A stretch of 64,000 nucleotides of DNA from Afipia sp. (GTDB lineage: Bacteria > Pseudomonadota > Alphaproteobacteria > Rhizobiales > Xanthobacteraceae): the NCBI GenBank assembly GCA_024707075.1, contig JANQAK010000006.1:62001-126000 (forward strand), written 5' to 3'. A model generated the notes under the pieces. That model searched no databases. It saw only the letters and a list, made by a program, of their open reading frames with translations, and was not told the DNA's origin. This document shows positions 8,728 to 17,882 of the stretch, in pieces (the stretch's first letter is position 1; every line of letters starts with the position of its first letter). The translations under genes and the position numbers were made by a program.

Positions 8728-9546
8728 TTACTTTCCGGCCAACATCTCCTGCCCAAGTCGCCTCGCCATTAACCGCTGGTAGAGTCGAGGCGCAAGGCGC
8801 GACACCCACCAAGATGAGCGCGACACCGCGTCTGGCAGCAGCAGGCGCCGCTCTTTCGCAGCCGCCGCGAAAATCTTTCCGGCGGCTGCATCGGGTGCGG
8901 CTCGCTTGCCGACAATGGACTGAGGATGGCTGGCGAGATTACCGTCGCCGGCCAGCGCATTCTTCTCGATGCCCGTCTGGATGAACGATGGGCACACAAG
9001 CAGCACCTTCACACCGAGCGGTTCGATCTCCGAGCGCAGGCTGTCGAAGAAGCCGTGCAACGCATGCTTGCTTGCTGCGTAGCCGGTGCGTGCGATCAGC
9101 GGCGCAAAGCCGGCCACGCTGGAGATGACGATGATCATACCCTGCTGCGTCATCAGCTGCTCCAGCGCCGCATAGGTGCAGTGCATGGCGCCAAAGAAAT
9201 TCACCGCCATCACGCGCCGGATCACTTCGGGCTGAGTGCGCGCAAAGGCGCTGCGGTGGGTGATACCGGCGTTGTTGACCAACACGTCGATGCCGCCGAA
9301 GGCCTGTATTGCGGCAGCTATGCCATGGCGACAGTCCTCTTCGCGGCTCATGTCGCAGACCCCTGTGATCGCTGTTATCCCTGTCGCGTGCAGATCGGAG
9401 AGCAAGGCTGCCAGCGCGGATGCGTCGCGATCCAGCGCGACGATCCTCGAACCGGCGGCCCCGAAACGAAAACATAGGGCGCGCCCCAGTCCGCCGGCCG
9501 CTCCGGTGACGACAACGACTTTTTCGCGAAAATCACGCAATGACAT
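8728..9546 (-). CDS. Short-chain dehydrogenase/reductase, 272 aa
   Basis: A classical SDR: TGAAGGLG at residues 14-21 binds NAD(P), NNAG is at 91-94, and the catalytic set is Ser142/143 (VISSVAG), Tyr156 and Lys160 (YAASK). Asp39 after the second strand (VALDRD) favours NAD. The C-terminal extension (WWVSRLAPRLYQRLM) is typical of SDRs that associate with membranes or bulky substrates. The gene starts 5 bp after the epimerase-like gene and is the last of the minus-strand unit led by the ThDP enzyme. Substrate unknown. Confidence 0.85.
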   Translation of the reverse strand: MSLRDFREKVVVVTGAAGGLGRALCFRFGAAGSRIVALDRDASALAALLSDLHATGITAITGVCDMSREEDCRHGIAAAIQAFGGIDVLVNNAGITHRSAFARTQPEVIRRVMAVNFFGAMHCTYAALEQLMTQQGMIIVISSVAGFAPLIARTGYAASKHALHGFFDSLRSEIEPLGVKVLLVCPSFIQTGIEKNALAGDGNLASHPQSIVGKRAAPDAAAGKIFAAAAKERRLLLPDAVSRSSWWVSRLAPRLYQRLMARRLGQEMLAGK

Positions 9547-9551
9547 GCCTT

Positions 9552-10556
9552 TCAGTCGACGACTGTCCTGGGGAGGACATCACGCTTGTCTCCATCCCTC
9601 GTATCTCGCGCGGTCCGCCAAAAATCAAACGCTTCGGACGAGGTCTTGCGGGGCACGTAGCCGAATTCATGCTTGAGCCTGTGGTTGTCGAGCACCGGCC
9701 GGTATCGCAGAAAGTCGACTTGCTCCGGACCGTACTGGGTCAGATGAAGCATTTTGAGCGTCGCCAGTGCAGCACGGATCAGCCCGGCCGGCAGGGCGAC
9801 GCAGCGTTTGCCGAGCCGGGCCGCGATCTCGAATATGGTCAGCGCACCGTCGCCAGCCACGTTGTAGATACCGGTCTTGTCCGTCGAGATCGCATGCAGG
9901 ATGCTGCCCACCACATCCCGATCCCAGATGAAGACGAAGGGGCTATCGGAACCGCGGATGGCAAGCAGAAGCGGCTTCTCGAACAGGTCGGTAATCTGGT
10001 TATGCACGGTTTCGCCTAGGATGGTGCCGACCCGCAACACGACCTGCTGCAATTCAGCATGTTCGATGCGCCAGCGCGACAGCATTTCCTCGACCAGCCG
10101 CTTATGGTGTGCGTAGGCGAAGGTCTCATTGCCCCGCAACCGCCAATCCTCGGTGATCCAGGCCGGGTTGTCGGGATGGTAGCCATAGGCAGCGCCGCTG
10201 GATGTCACGATGATTTTCTTTACTCCTGCGGCAAGGCACGCCTTGAGCACATTTTCGGTGCCGAGTACATCGACGGAATATTCGAATTCGCGATTGCTGT
10301 GCTTGCCTGGCGTGACGATGGATGCCAGATGCACCACGACCTCCGGCATCCTGCTCTTGAACAGTTCCGTGAGTTCAGCCGAGCGTATGTCGGCCCGATA
10401 ATACTCAACTCCTGGCAACCGCCTGTGTGCCGAAATGTCTCGCACATCCACTGCGACGATGCGCCGGGCCTCGACCTTGCCGGAGACGAGCGCCGCAAGC
10501 AGTTGCGAGCCGAGATAGCCGCCTGCGCCGGTAATCAAGACCGGGCGTGTATTCAT
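9552..10556 (-). CDS. NAD-dependent epimerase/dehydratase family protein (extended SDR)
   Basis: The Met at 10556 gives MNTRPVLITGAGGYLGSQLL, so the GxxGxxG nucleotide site sits at the N-terminus as usual; the longer frame to 10634 adds non-conserved sequence. SSGAAYGY and YAHHK carry the Ser-Tyr-Lys catalytic residues. At 334 residues it matches extended SDRs that act on sugar nucleotides, steroids or other alcohols. The first-strand Asp (VAVDVRD) favours NAD. It lies between the BASS transporter and the second SDR and is probably co-transcribed with both. Confidence 0.83.
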   Translation of the reverse strand: MNTRPVLITGAGGYLGSQLLAALVSGKVEARRIVAVDVRDISAHRRLPGVEYYRADIRSAELTELFKSRMPEVVVHLASIVTPGKHSNREFEYSVDVLGTENVLKACLAAGVKKIIVTSSGAAYGYHPDNPAWITEDWRLRGNETFAYAHHKRLVEEMLSRWRIEHAELQQVVLRVGTILGETVHNQITDLFEKPLLLAIRGSDSPFVFIWDRDVVGSILHAISTDKTGIYNVAGDGALTIFEIAARLGKRCVALPAGLIRAALATLKMLHLTQYGPEQVDFLRYRPVLDNHRLKHEFGYVPRKTSSEAFDFWRTARDTRDGDKRDVLPRTVVD

Positions 10557-10658
10557 TGCGTGAATCTCAAACAATAGTTCATCGGTTTGCCATGGCGGGT
10601 CGATCGAAGATGCATCTCCGCGGCAGGACAGCATGAGAAATCGCGATCCGAGCCATCG

Positions 10659-11584
10659 TCACTTCATCTCCGCGGACAAAGGTTGGGGGAAGGGCGTTCT
10701 CCTCGACCAGAATGCAGCCAGCGATAATCCGGCGACAATGTGCCAGATGCCCCACCAGGCCGCGACCACCGCCATGCCGCCCAGGCCGTCGAAGAAATTA
10801 AAGATCAGGATGAGGCCGAGGCCCGAGTTCTGGATGCCGCACTCGATCGATACCGCGCGGCGATCTTGCTCCGGCAAACCTGCGAAGAAACCGAGACCGT
10901 AACCCGTCGCCAGCGCCGATGCGTTATGCAGAAACACCACGCCGACGACCATGCCGACATAGCTGACGAAGTACTGCCAGTTTGCCCCCAGTGCCAGCAG
11001 AACGAAGATCGCGAAAAAGCCAAGCGAAAGATATTTCATCGGATTGCGCGCCAGCGCGGTGAAATTTGGCCAGCGGCGCGACACCAGCAGTCCCGCGGCC
11101 AACGGTAAGCCCAGCAGCAGGAAGACGTGCACGAACATCTCCAGCGGGTTGACCGCAACTTGGCGCAGGATGGGCTGTGCCGGCGCGTAAAGCCCGCCCC
11201 AAAAGGCGATGTTCACGGGCGTCATGAAAATTGCAGCCAGCGTGGATGCCGTGCTGATAGATACCGACAACGCCGTATTGCCGCGTGCGAAATGGGTGAG
11301 AAAGTTCGAGATGTTTCCGGCGGGGCAGGACGCCACCAGAATCATTCCCAGCGCGATGCTCGGCCGCGGCTGGAGCAGCAGCACCAGCAGGAAGGTAGCG
11401 GCGGGAAATACCAGATGGTGAGCAATGAGACCTATGACCAGGGCACGGGGGTCTTCAACGCCGCCTTGAAGTCCTCAGCTTTAAGCTCGAGCGAGACGCC
11501 GAACATGACAAAACCGAGGACGCAATTCAGGAGGAATAGCGTCTGTGGGTTGAAGTTGAGGCGAACAAGATCGATATCGGTCAT
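10659..11584 (-). pseudogene. Bile acid:sodium symporter (BASS) family transporter, frameshifted
   Basis: The first part, MTDIDLVRLNFNPQTLFLL and onward from 11584, has a strong GGAGG ribosome site 8 bases upstream and starts 18 bp after the ThDP enzyme. Its frame stops at PVPWS, while the remaining eight or so helices, including the family motif ASCPAGNISN, continue in another frame from about 11450. Adding one base to the G run at 11447-11451 (C run on the coding strand) rejoins them as KTPRALVIGLIAHHLVFPA and gives about 308 residues, normal for BASS. I think the gene is intact in the cell and the break is a consensus error. Role: Na+-coupled uptake of an organic acid, possibly the substrate of the neighbouring enzymes. 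Confidence 0.75.
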
Positions 11585-11602
11585 GGCGCGATCCTCCGCG
11601 GC

Positions 11603-13350
11603 CTAGGCCTTCGGCTCCTCATGCATCTTTTTAAAATGGAGCAGGCCAGGCGCCCACATGTGCTTGACAGGATCGACATCGACATGAATGACCGCACATT
11701 TACCCGAGGCAAGCGCCTGCTGTAGCGTTGGTTTCAATTGCCTTGGATCTGAGACGCGTGCACCATAAGCGCCCATGCTCTGGCCAAGTTTGTCGAACTC
11801 GATCTCGCCCAAATCGGCCTTAATGGTCTCCTCCGGGCCAAGATGCTTGAACAGCATGGTCTTGAACGGTCGCAGCATAAACTGCTGATTCATTTTGACC
11901 ATGCCCCACTGTTTGTCGCACAGCACGATATAGACGACCTGTGCGTTGTTCCGGACCGCGGTTTCAATTTCCTGCGGATGGAAGCCCATGGCGCCGTCGC
12001 CGATGATGCAACAGACCGGCTTGCCCCGTTGCGCCACACCAGCACCCACTGCCTGGGCCATGCCGGCGCCGAGCATTCCGAACTTGAAGGTCGACAGCAC
12101 GGTGTTGGGCACTTTCACCTGATGATAGAACATCGCCCAGATGGTCGCGTTGCCGCCGTCAGCCACCAGCACGGTATCTTCCGGGAACACCTCCTGACAT
12201 ACTGCGCCAATGTGCGCCGGGTTCATCGGCACCGCCAGATCGGACAGCGCCTTGTCCCAACCGTCACGGTCATCCTTCATTGTCTTCGCATAGCCGGCGA
12301 CGCGAGCGTGGCGGCCGTCGAGCCGAATTTCGTTCCGGCGCCGCTCCAACTCGTCGCCCAACAGCTCCAGGGTGCGCTTCGCGTCGGCAAGAATCGCTAG
12401 GTCGACTGGCTTGTTGAGGCCCAACATGCCGCTGTCGATGTCGATCTGAATCGTCTTCTGCTCGGACGGCTGCCGCCAATAGGGGGCTTGCCCCACCAAT
12501 CGGTTTCGCCCACGCGCGATCCGATAATCAGCGCCACGTCGGAGTCGTTTCGGACCTTGTGGTTGAGCTTGACGTGCGGCATCGGCACGGCCAGCGGCGA
12601 GGTTTCGGACAGCACGCCACGCGCCGCCCAACTCGTCGTCACTGGCGCGTGCAGTAATTCGGCAACTCGGCGCAACGCAGCGAAGGCGTTAGCATGGATG
12701 ATGCCGCTTCCGGCGTGGATCATCGGTGCCTCTGCCGCGATTAGCAGCTGTGCTGCGTGTGCGACCTGTTCGACTGTCGGCGTCAATGGATCAGTGTGGC
12801 GGTACTGGTGTGGCGCCCAGATCGCGACCGGCTTGAACTTGCCGTTCATGATGTTTTCGGGGACGTCGAGATGCACCACTCCGGGCCTGCCTTCGTAACT
12901 GCTGCGCAGCGCCTTGCGCATCAATTCGGGTACACGCTCGAAGGATGAGATCGCTTCGCTCGACTTGGCGAATTTGCCGATGACGCCGGACTGATCGAAA
13001 CACTGATAGGTTCCGCCGCGATTGGGATACATGATGCTCGGCCGACGCGCGCTGGTGATCGCCAGCACGCGGTTGCCTTCTTCCTGTTCGACCACCAGAC
13101 CGGGCAGGATGTTCGCGACGCCCGGGCCGTTGCTTGCCATGCACACGCCGAGTTTTCCGGTGAGACGCGCGTACGCGCCGGCCATGTGCGCGGCAGAACT
13201 CTCATGCCGCGGCGTGACGATCTCGATGTTGAGCCGGTGAAGTGCTGAATAGAAACCGAAATAGGTCCCGTCGATGATGCCGAAAACTTTTTCGACACCC
13301 TCCTTCTGCAACATGCGGGCAATAACTTCGCCGCCGCTGATCTCCGCCAT
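11603..13350 (-). pseudogene. Thiamine-diphosphate-dependent enzyme, acetolactate-synthase-like, frameshifted
   Basis: Three ThDP-family domains are visible. The N-terminal Pyr domain holds the catalytic Glu (TPRHESSAAHMAGAYAR, near residue 50). A central nucleotide-like domain follows, and the C-terminal PP domain has IIGDGAMGFH with a following acidic and Asn-rich metal site. The reading frame breaks at the G run 12482-12486; one more base gives GKPPYWRQPSEQKTIQIDID and a protein of about 580 residues, normal for the family. I cannot separate acetolactate synthase from 2-hydroxyacyl-CoA lyase, benzaldehyde lyase or a decarboxylase. It heads an operon with a BASS transporter and two SDR proteins, divergent from an AraC regulator, so a catabolic carboligase or decarboxylase is more likely than amino-acid biosynthesis. 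Confidence 0.8.
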
Positions 13351-13782
13351 CCTATATTCTCCCGTTTCCCGCTCTTTTTTTAAGATTTACAGTTATTACG
13401 ATTGCGATCCGGCAAAGTGACCGCGCTATCCGGTTGGCTTCGATGCTTTGCGGTGAATGCGACGGTGCAGGACAGAAAAAATACCGTCGCACAGAGTTCT
13501 CGTGACATCTTTCACCCCAGGTTTGAGGGCGCTCCCCAATGTCGCCAGTCCGAGCGCGGCGCTAACAGCGCTGCATGTGCAGGTTAGAACTCTCCGCGCA
13601 TCGCCGATCGCTGTCAGAGCCGGGCGTCCTTTCCGTTCTTTCGCCTGAATTGCCCAGCGCTGGCCTCAGGCCTTTTCTAACCCTCGTCGGTAAGGCAGAT
13701 TGAGTTGCGGGGCATCCGGCAGGTCGGGACATGCCCTCCATCAATTCAGGACATCGCAACCGGATCGCCATTGGCTCAGAAG
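13351..13782. other. Divergent intergenic region between ThDP operon and AraC gene
   Basis: No convincing gene. The stretch should hold the promoters of the ThDP operon (AT-rich near 13370-13405) and of the AraC gene, but I see no clear operator. Confidence 0.3.
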
Positions 13783-14784
13783 ATGCGGCATACCGTCACC
13801 GTCCGTTTCGCACAGGCCCTGCTCGAGGACGCTCTCCAGCAAGGGGTGGAGCTGCCCGCTGCGATGCGGCGCGTTTTTGCTTCCTCCGGCCCGCGGGTGC
13901 CCATGGCCGAGCAGGACGAGTTCTGGTCCGTATTTTGTGCCGCGCGGCCGGAGCCTTTGGCGGCGCTCCGCCTCGGATTGTCGCTTCAGGTCAGACACCT
14001 CGATGTTGTCGGCCTTCTGCTTTTGAGTTCCGAGACGCTGGGCAATGCCGTAGAGGTTCTCACGGAATACGCGCCGATCGTCGGCGATCAGGCGCGCTTC
14101 GAAGTGGTGCGGGCGGCTGAGAAGGTTACGCTCAGGTACTGGCCGGGCTTTCAGGTCTGCCGTGATCAGCGGGTTGAGGCGACGCTGGGATGCGTGGTCA
14201 ACTTGGCTCGCTGGATGACGAGTAACGGCTTCAGGCCGCGCGAAATATTATTCGCGCATCAAGCCGCCGCCGAGGCAGATGCCTACGCGATGCTGCTCGG
14301 CTGCCCGGTTCGCTTCGGAGCGGGCATCAATGGCGTTGTGATGGATGCTTCGGAGCTCACCCGCCCCCTGATCTATGCGGGCGGGGATGCCCATGCGCAT
14401 CTGCGCGCCCTCGCCGACGGCATGCTGGCTTCGCTACAGCAAGGCAGCCTTTCGGCAGAGGTCGAACAGATCATTCGCGTAAATCCACGCTGGGGCAAGG
14501 AACGCATCGCCGAGATCCTGGGCATCAGCGGCCGTCACCTCAACCGCAAGCTCGGCGCCGAGTCGGTTTCGTTCAAGATCTTGCGCGAAGCTGTTCTGTA
14601 CGGAATGGCCCGCGAAGCACTGCATAGACGGCAGCCAACCTCGTCGATCAGCGCGCAACTGGGTTTTTCCGATGAGAATGCCTTCTCTCGCGCCTTTGTG
14701 CGCTGGAGCGGCCGGACCCCGGCGCAATATGCACGGGGGCAACCGTGTGAGGCCGGATACGCTGAGACTCACAAATCAGGATAA
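13783..14784 (+). CDS. AraC-family transcriptional regulator, arabinose-binding-like N-domain, 333 aa
   Basis: The N-terminal 200 residues match the Arabinose_bd-type ligand domain (LGLSLQVRHLDVVGLLLLSS, LTEYAPIVGDQARFEV). The C-terminal end is a double HTH (ISGRHLNRKLGAESVSFK, SSISAQLGFSDENAFSRAF, WSGRTPAQYARG). The ATG at 13783 begins the conserved part; TTG codons at 13771 or 13705 are alternatives. It is divergent from the ThDP/BASS/SDR operon, the natural candidate for its control, and next to the xsc remnant. Confidence 0.85.
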   Translation: MRHTVTVRFAQALLEDALQQGVELPAAMRRVFASSGPRVPMAEQDEFWSVFCAARPEPLAALRLGLSLQVRHLDVVGLLLLSSETLGNAVEVLTEYAPIVGDQARFEVVRAAEKVTLRYWPGFQVCRDQRVEATLGCVVNLARWMTSNGFRPREILFAHQAAAEADAYAMLLGCPVRFGAGINGVVMDASELTRPLIYAGGDAHAHLRALADGMLASLQQGSLSAEVEQIIRVNPRWGKERIAEILGISGRHLNRKLGAESVSFKILREAVLYGMAREALHRRQPTSSISAQLGFSDENAFSRAFVRWSGRTPAQYARGQPCEAGYAETHKSG

Positions 14785-14830
14785 AGCCTGTTCTCCTCGC
14801 TCTGCATTATATTTATGATTACAGCGCTGT

Positions 14831-15400
14831 TCAGCCCACCTGCTGTATAGGCAGGTCGTCGCGGTTGGTGCTGGCGACAGTGACGGGCTTTTTCATGACG
14901 TCGCGCCGGAACGGTTCGCCCAATTCCTGATTGAAGATGACCTCGATGAAAGTGGTCACGCCGTCAGCCTGTGCGGCGCAGGATGCTTTCAGCGCGTCGG
15001 TCAATTCCGTCGGCGTTTGCACGGTGACGCCTTTCAAGCCACAGCTCTCGGCGATGCGCGTGTAGCTCAGATGCGGATCGAGTTTGGTCCCGACGAAGTT
15101 GTCATCGTACCACAGCGTGGTGTTGCGTTTTTCGGCCCCCATTGGAAGTTGCGGAAGATCACCATGGTGATGCCCGGCCATTCCCGGCGCCCGATCGAAC
15201 TCATCTCGTTCATTGAGATCCCGAACGCGCCGTCGCCGGCGAATCCCACCACCGGCACCTCCGGACATCCGATCGTCGCATCGATAATTGCCGGGAAGCC
15301 GTAGCCGCAGAATCCGAACCGGCTGGGCGCAAGATACTTCCAGCCATGCTCGAAGCTGGGATAGGCATTTCCGATCGCGCAGTTAGCTATCGTCTATGGG
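14831..15400 (-). pseudogene. xsc: C-terminal remnant of sulfoacetaldehyde acetyltransferase (xsc)
   Basis: Reading from about 15400 on the minus strand gives NCAIGNAYPSF, FAGDGAFGISMNEM (ThDP/Mg site) and FRNFQWGAEKRNTTLWYDDN, ending in NQELGEPFRRDVMKKP. This is the PP domain of Xsc, which cleaves sulfoacetaldehyde with phosphate to acetyl phosphate and sulfite. Roughly the first two thirds of the gene is missing, cut exactly where the AraC pseudogene ends. A second lesion, a frameshift at the C run 15136-15140, needs one more base. No start site or promoter remains, so the fragment cannot make enzyme. It points to past sulfonate catabolism at this spot. Confidence 0.85.
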
Positions 15401-16419
15401 CCTGCGCCTGAAGCTTGATGGACTCCTGCCGGACCAGCGGATGAAGGCGTGGGTAAATGCCGCCATCTCGGAGTAGCCGAGGCTGAAGGCGATCTGCTCG
15501 ACTGACATTCTGCTGGTTTGCAGCATATCTTGGGCGTGCTGATACCTGACCTGATCCAGCAGTTGCCGGTATGAGAGGTTGCGCTCGCCAAGCCGCCTGT
15601 GCATGGTCCGCTCCGAAACGGAGAGTGATGCCGCAAGTTCGCTGCATGTCAGGTAACTGCCTTGCTCGCTAACGAGCGCCGCCTTTGTCCGGGTGACGAA
15701 GTCGTCTTGGCTGGCGCAGCGGCGGACAATCTCAGCGCATTGCCGCTCGTAGGTCTTTTTCGAGCAGGACGTCGCCCATCGGCAGCGGCGTGTCTTCGAG
15801 TTCGGCGGGCCAAATCCAGGCACTGCGCGCGGCACCGAAGGTGACAGGAGCACGCAGGGCTTCTTCGTAGCGGTCCGGCTGCTCAAGCGCGGGGAGGGAG
15901 ATCTCGATCCGGGTCAGCGGACATGCGCCCTGCCACATGTCATGCATGAGCGTCGTGACCGAACCCAGCGCCCGGTGCATGGAGAAGGCACGGAGGGGTT
16001 CCGGGATATCGGAAGGATCCATCATTAAGCCGATCATGCGTCCTTTGCCGAACAGCGGAATATATTTCATCAAGGAATAGTTGAGGTCGCTGAACCGTCC
16101 GGATATCTCGAGACCGCGCCGCAGCGTCATCGCGGTCAGCAAGACGAGTCCATACGGTCCATAGGATGGCAGCCGATAGCGGAGTCCGGTGCGGAACCAT
16201 AGTTCGGGCACGTTGCCGGTGAGTTCGACATAGGCAAACTGGAAATTAAGTTCCTGTCGTCCTGATACACGCCCGTTGGGATCCTCGATCACGGCATACT
16301 CGAGATTGGCCGCGTGCAGGGCGGGGGACGAGTCGATTCCTGAGCTCATCCAGCATCGACAGCATGATCCGGATACTCAGATTGGGGAAGGAGAGTTGGT
16401 CGAGCGTTTCGAAGCGCAT
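15383..16419 (-). pseudogene. Broken AraC-family regulator gene
   Basis: Three frames carry one protein. MRFETLDQLSFPNLSIRIML from 16419 leads into GIDSSPALHAANLEYAVIED and an Arabinose_bd-like domain, then a C-terminal HTH (SVSERTMHRRLGERNL, MSVEQIAFSLGYSEMAAFTH, WSGRSPSSFRRR). Frame changes occur near 16336 (one extra base) and at the T run 15757-15761 (one extra A on the coding strand). Unlike most other frameshifts here, both are insertions. The stop codon at 15383 lies within sequence that also reads as xsc, so a deletion joined the two genes. It may once have governed the acyl-CoA operon that starts at 16593. Confidence 0.75.
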
Positions 16420-16534
16420 GGATGTCGCACTCAGCCTGTCGCGATCAGAACGCAGGTCGCACAGGCGGAAAAAATCAAACAAATGGCGGCTACAATCATT
16501 CAGCCTGCCCGGTGGATAAGCAAGTGTGCATATA

Positions 16535-16557
16535 GGCGCTCTCTAAAAAAAAGCGCC
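16535..16557. promoter_or_regulatory. Short inverted repeat in the acyl-CoA dehydrogenase leader
   Basis: GGCGCT and AGCGCC flank an A-rich 11-base loop, ending 35 bp before the GTG start at 16593. It could be an operator or leader hairpin; no factor can be named. Confidence 0.25.
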
Positions 16558-16592
16558 GAGGAAACGCAACCACAAGCGCAGGGCAGGCATCA

Positions 16593-17882
16593 GTGAACGC
16601 AACAATCAATCAAACGACGAGAGCCTTTCCGTCGAGTCCCGGCCTCATGGCCGCACCCGCTTATCTGGAATTGCCGTCCACCGGCTTCGAGCAGGGTGTC
16701 ACTGATATCCAGCGTGACATTCTCCAGCTCAGTCGGCAGTTTGCGGCGGACGTCATGCGTCCGAACGGCGCCATTCTCGATCGCATGACCCCGGAGGAGG
16801 TGATCGGCGAAGGATCTCTCTATTGGACGACGCTTCTGCGTTACAAGGAGCTGGGATTCAACGTCGCCGCGTTTGCCGCCATCCCGCTTGCGGAAGCCGC
16901 CGATGCCAAGGCCATGATCTATGAGGAGCTCGGCTGGGGCGATTCCGGGCTCGCCATCGCAATCGGCGCCGGTGCGCTGCCGCACACCATGGCGGCGCGG
17001 TGGGGACGGCTTGATCTGCTGGAGGCTTTTCCCGATACCATGCTTGGCTGCTGGGGCATCACGGAGCCGGTGGCCGGCTCCGATATGCTCGACTGGACGC
17101 GCGAGGCGGGGCATCCGCAAGCCGACTACAGCCGCCCGTCGCTGGTCGCCACCCTCAAGGGCGACCAGGTCATTCTCAACGGACAGAAGGCCGCCTGGGT
17201 CTCGAACGGCACGACGGCGCAATTCTGCACGCTGTTCACGACCTTCGACCGCGGGCAGGGACGGGAGGGCGTGAACATCTACGTTCCCCTCGACCTGCCC
17301 GGAATCTCGCGCGGCAAGCCGCTCGACAAGATGGGGCAGCGCGCGCTGCCGCAAGGTGAGATTTTCTTCGACAACGTGGCCGTGCCCACCCGGCTCATCG
17401 CCGCCGGCCCGGAGCGGTACGCGGACGCTGTCTACGACATTCTCTGCGAGGCGAATGCCGGCATGGGGGCCTGCTTCGTCGGCGTCGCACGCGCCGCGTA
17501 TGAGCACGCGCTTGCTTATGCACATGAGCGCAAGCAGGGCGGCGTGCCGATCATCCGCCACCAGAACGTCCGCTATCGGCTGTTCCACATGCTGCGCAAG
17601 ATCGAGGCGGCCCGCGCGCTCGCACGGCGGGTTTTTCGCTTCAACGATCTTTCGGGCACCCGGGCCCTACAGGCGTCCATCGCGTCCAAGATCACCGGCA
17701 CCCAGACGGCCTTCGAGGTCGCGAACGAGGCGCTACAGATGTTCGGCGGTAACGGTATGACCTGCGCTTATCCGCTGGAGAAGCTGCTGCGCGACGCTCG
17801 TGCCTCGCTCATCGAGGACGGCTGCAACGAGATGCTGGCCATCAAGGGCGGAAGCCTTCTCGTCGATACCTCGCTGCTGTGA
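16593..17882 (+). CDS. Acyl-CoA dehydrogenase family protein, 429 aa
   Basis: An FAD-dependent dehydrogenase that oxidises an acyl-CoA at the alpha-beta bond. Visible: the helical N-domain, CWGITEPVAGSDMLDWTREA and VILNGQKAAWVSNGTTA in the beta domain (flavin and substrate contacts), GMGACFVGVARAAYEHALAYA and NEALQMFGGNGMTCAYPLEK in the C-terminal helical domain. It begins with GTG at 16593 after AGGGCAGG. It is the first gene of a tightly packed unit with a thiolase, an acyl-CoA ligase and a saccharopine-dehydrogenase-like protein. The substrate is unknown; the low similarity to short-chain enzymes suggests an unusual or branched acyl group. Confidence 0.88.
   Translation: MNATINQTTRAFPSSPGLMAAPAYLELPSTGFEQGVTDIQRDILQLSRQFAADVMRPNGAILDRMTPEEVIGEGSLYWTTLLRYKELGFNVAAFAAIPLAEAADAKAMIYEELGWGDSGLAIAIGAGALPHTMAARWGRLDLLEAFPDTMLGCWGITEPVAGSDMLDWTREAGHPQADYSRPSLVATLKGDQVILNGQKAAWVSNGTTAQFCTLFTTFDRGQGREGVNIYVPLDLPGISRGKPLDKMGQRALPQGEIFFDNVAVPTRLIAAGPERYADAVYDILCEANAGMGACFVGVARAAYEHALAYAHERKQGGVPIIRHQNVRYRLFHMLRKIEAARALARRVFRFNDLSGTRALQASIASKITGTQTAFEVANEALQMFGGNGMTCAYPLEKLLRDARASLIEDGCNEMLAIKGGSLLVDTSLL

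Noticed and set aside
16590-17588. A 332-codon minus-strand frame
   Set aside because: Antisense of the acyl-CoA dehydrogenase, with no domain.
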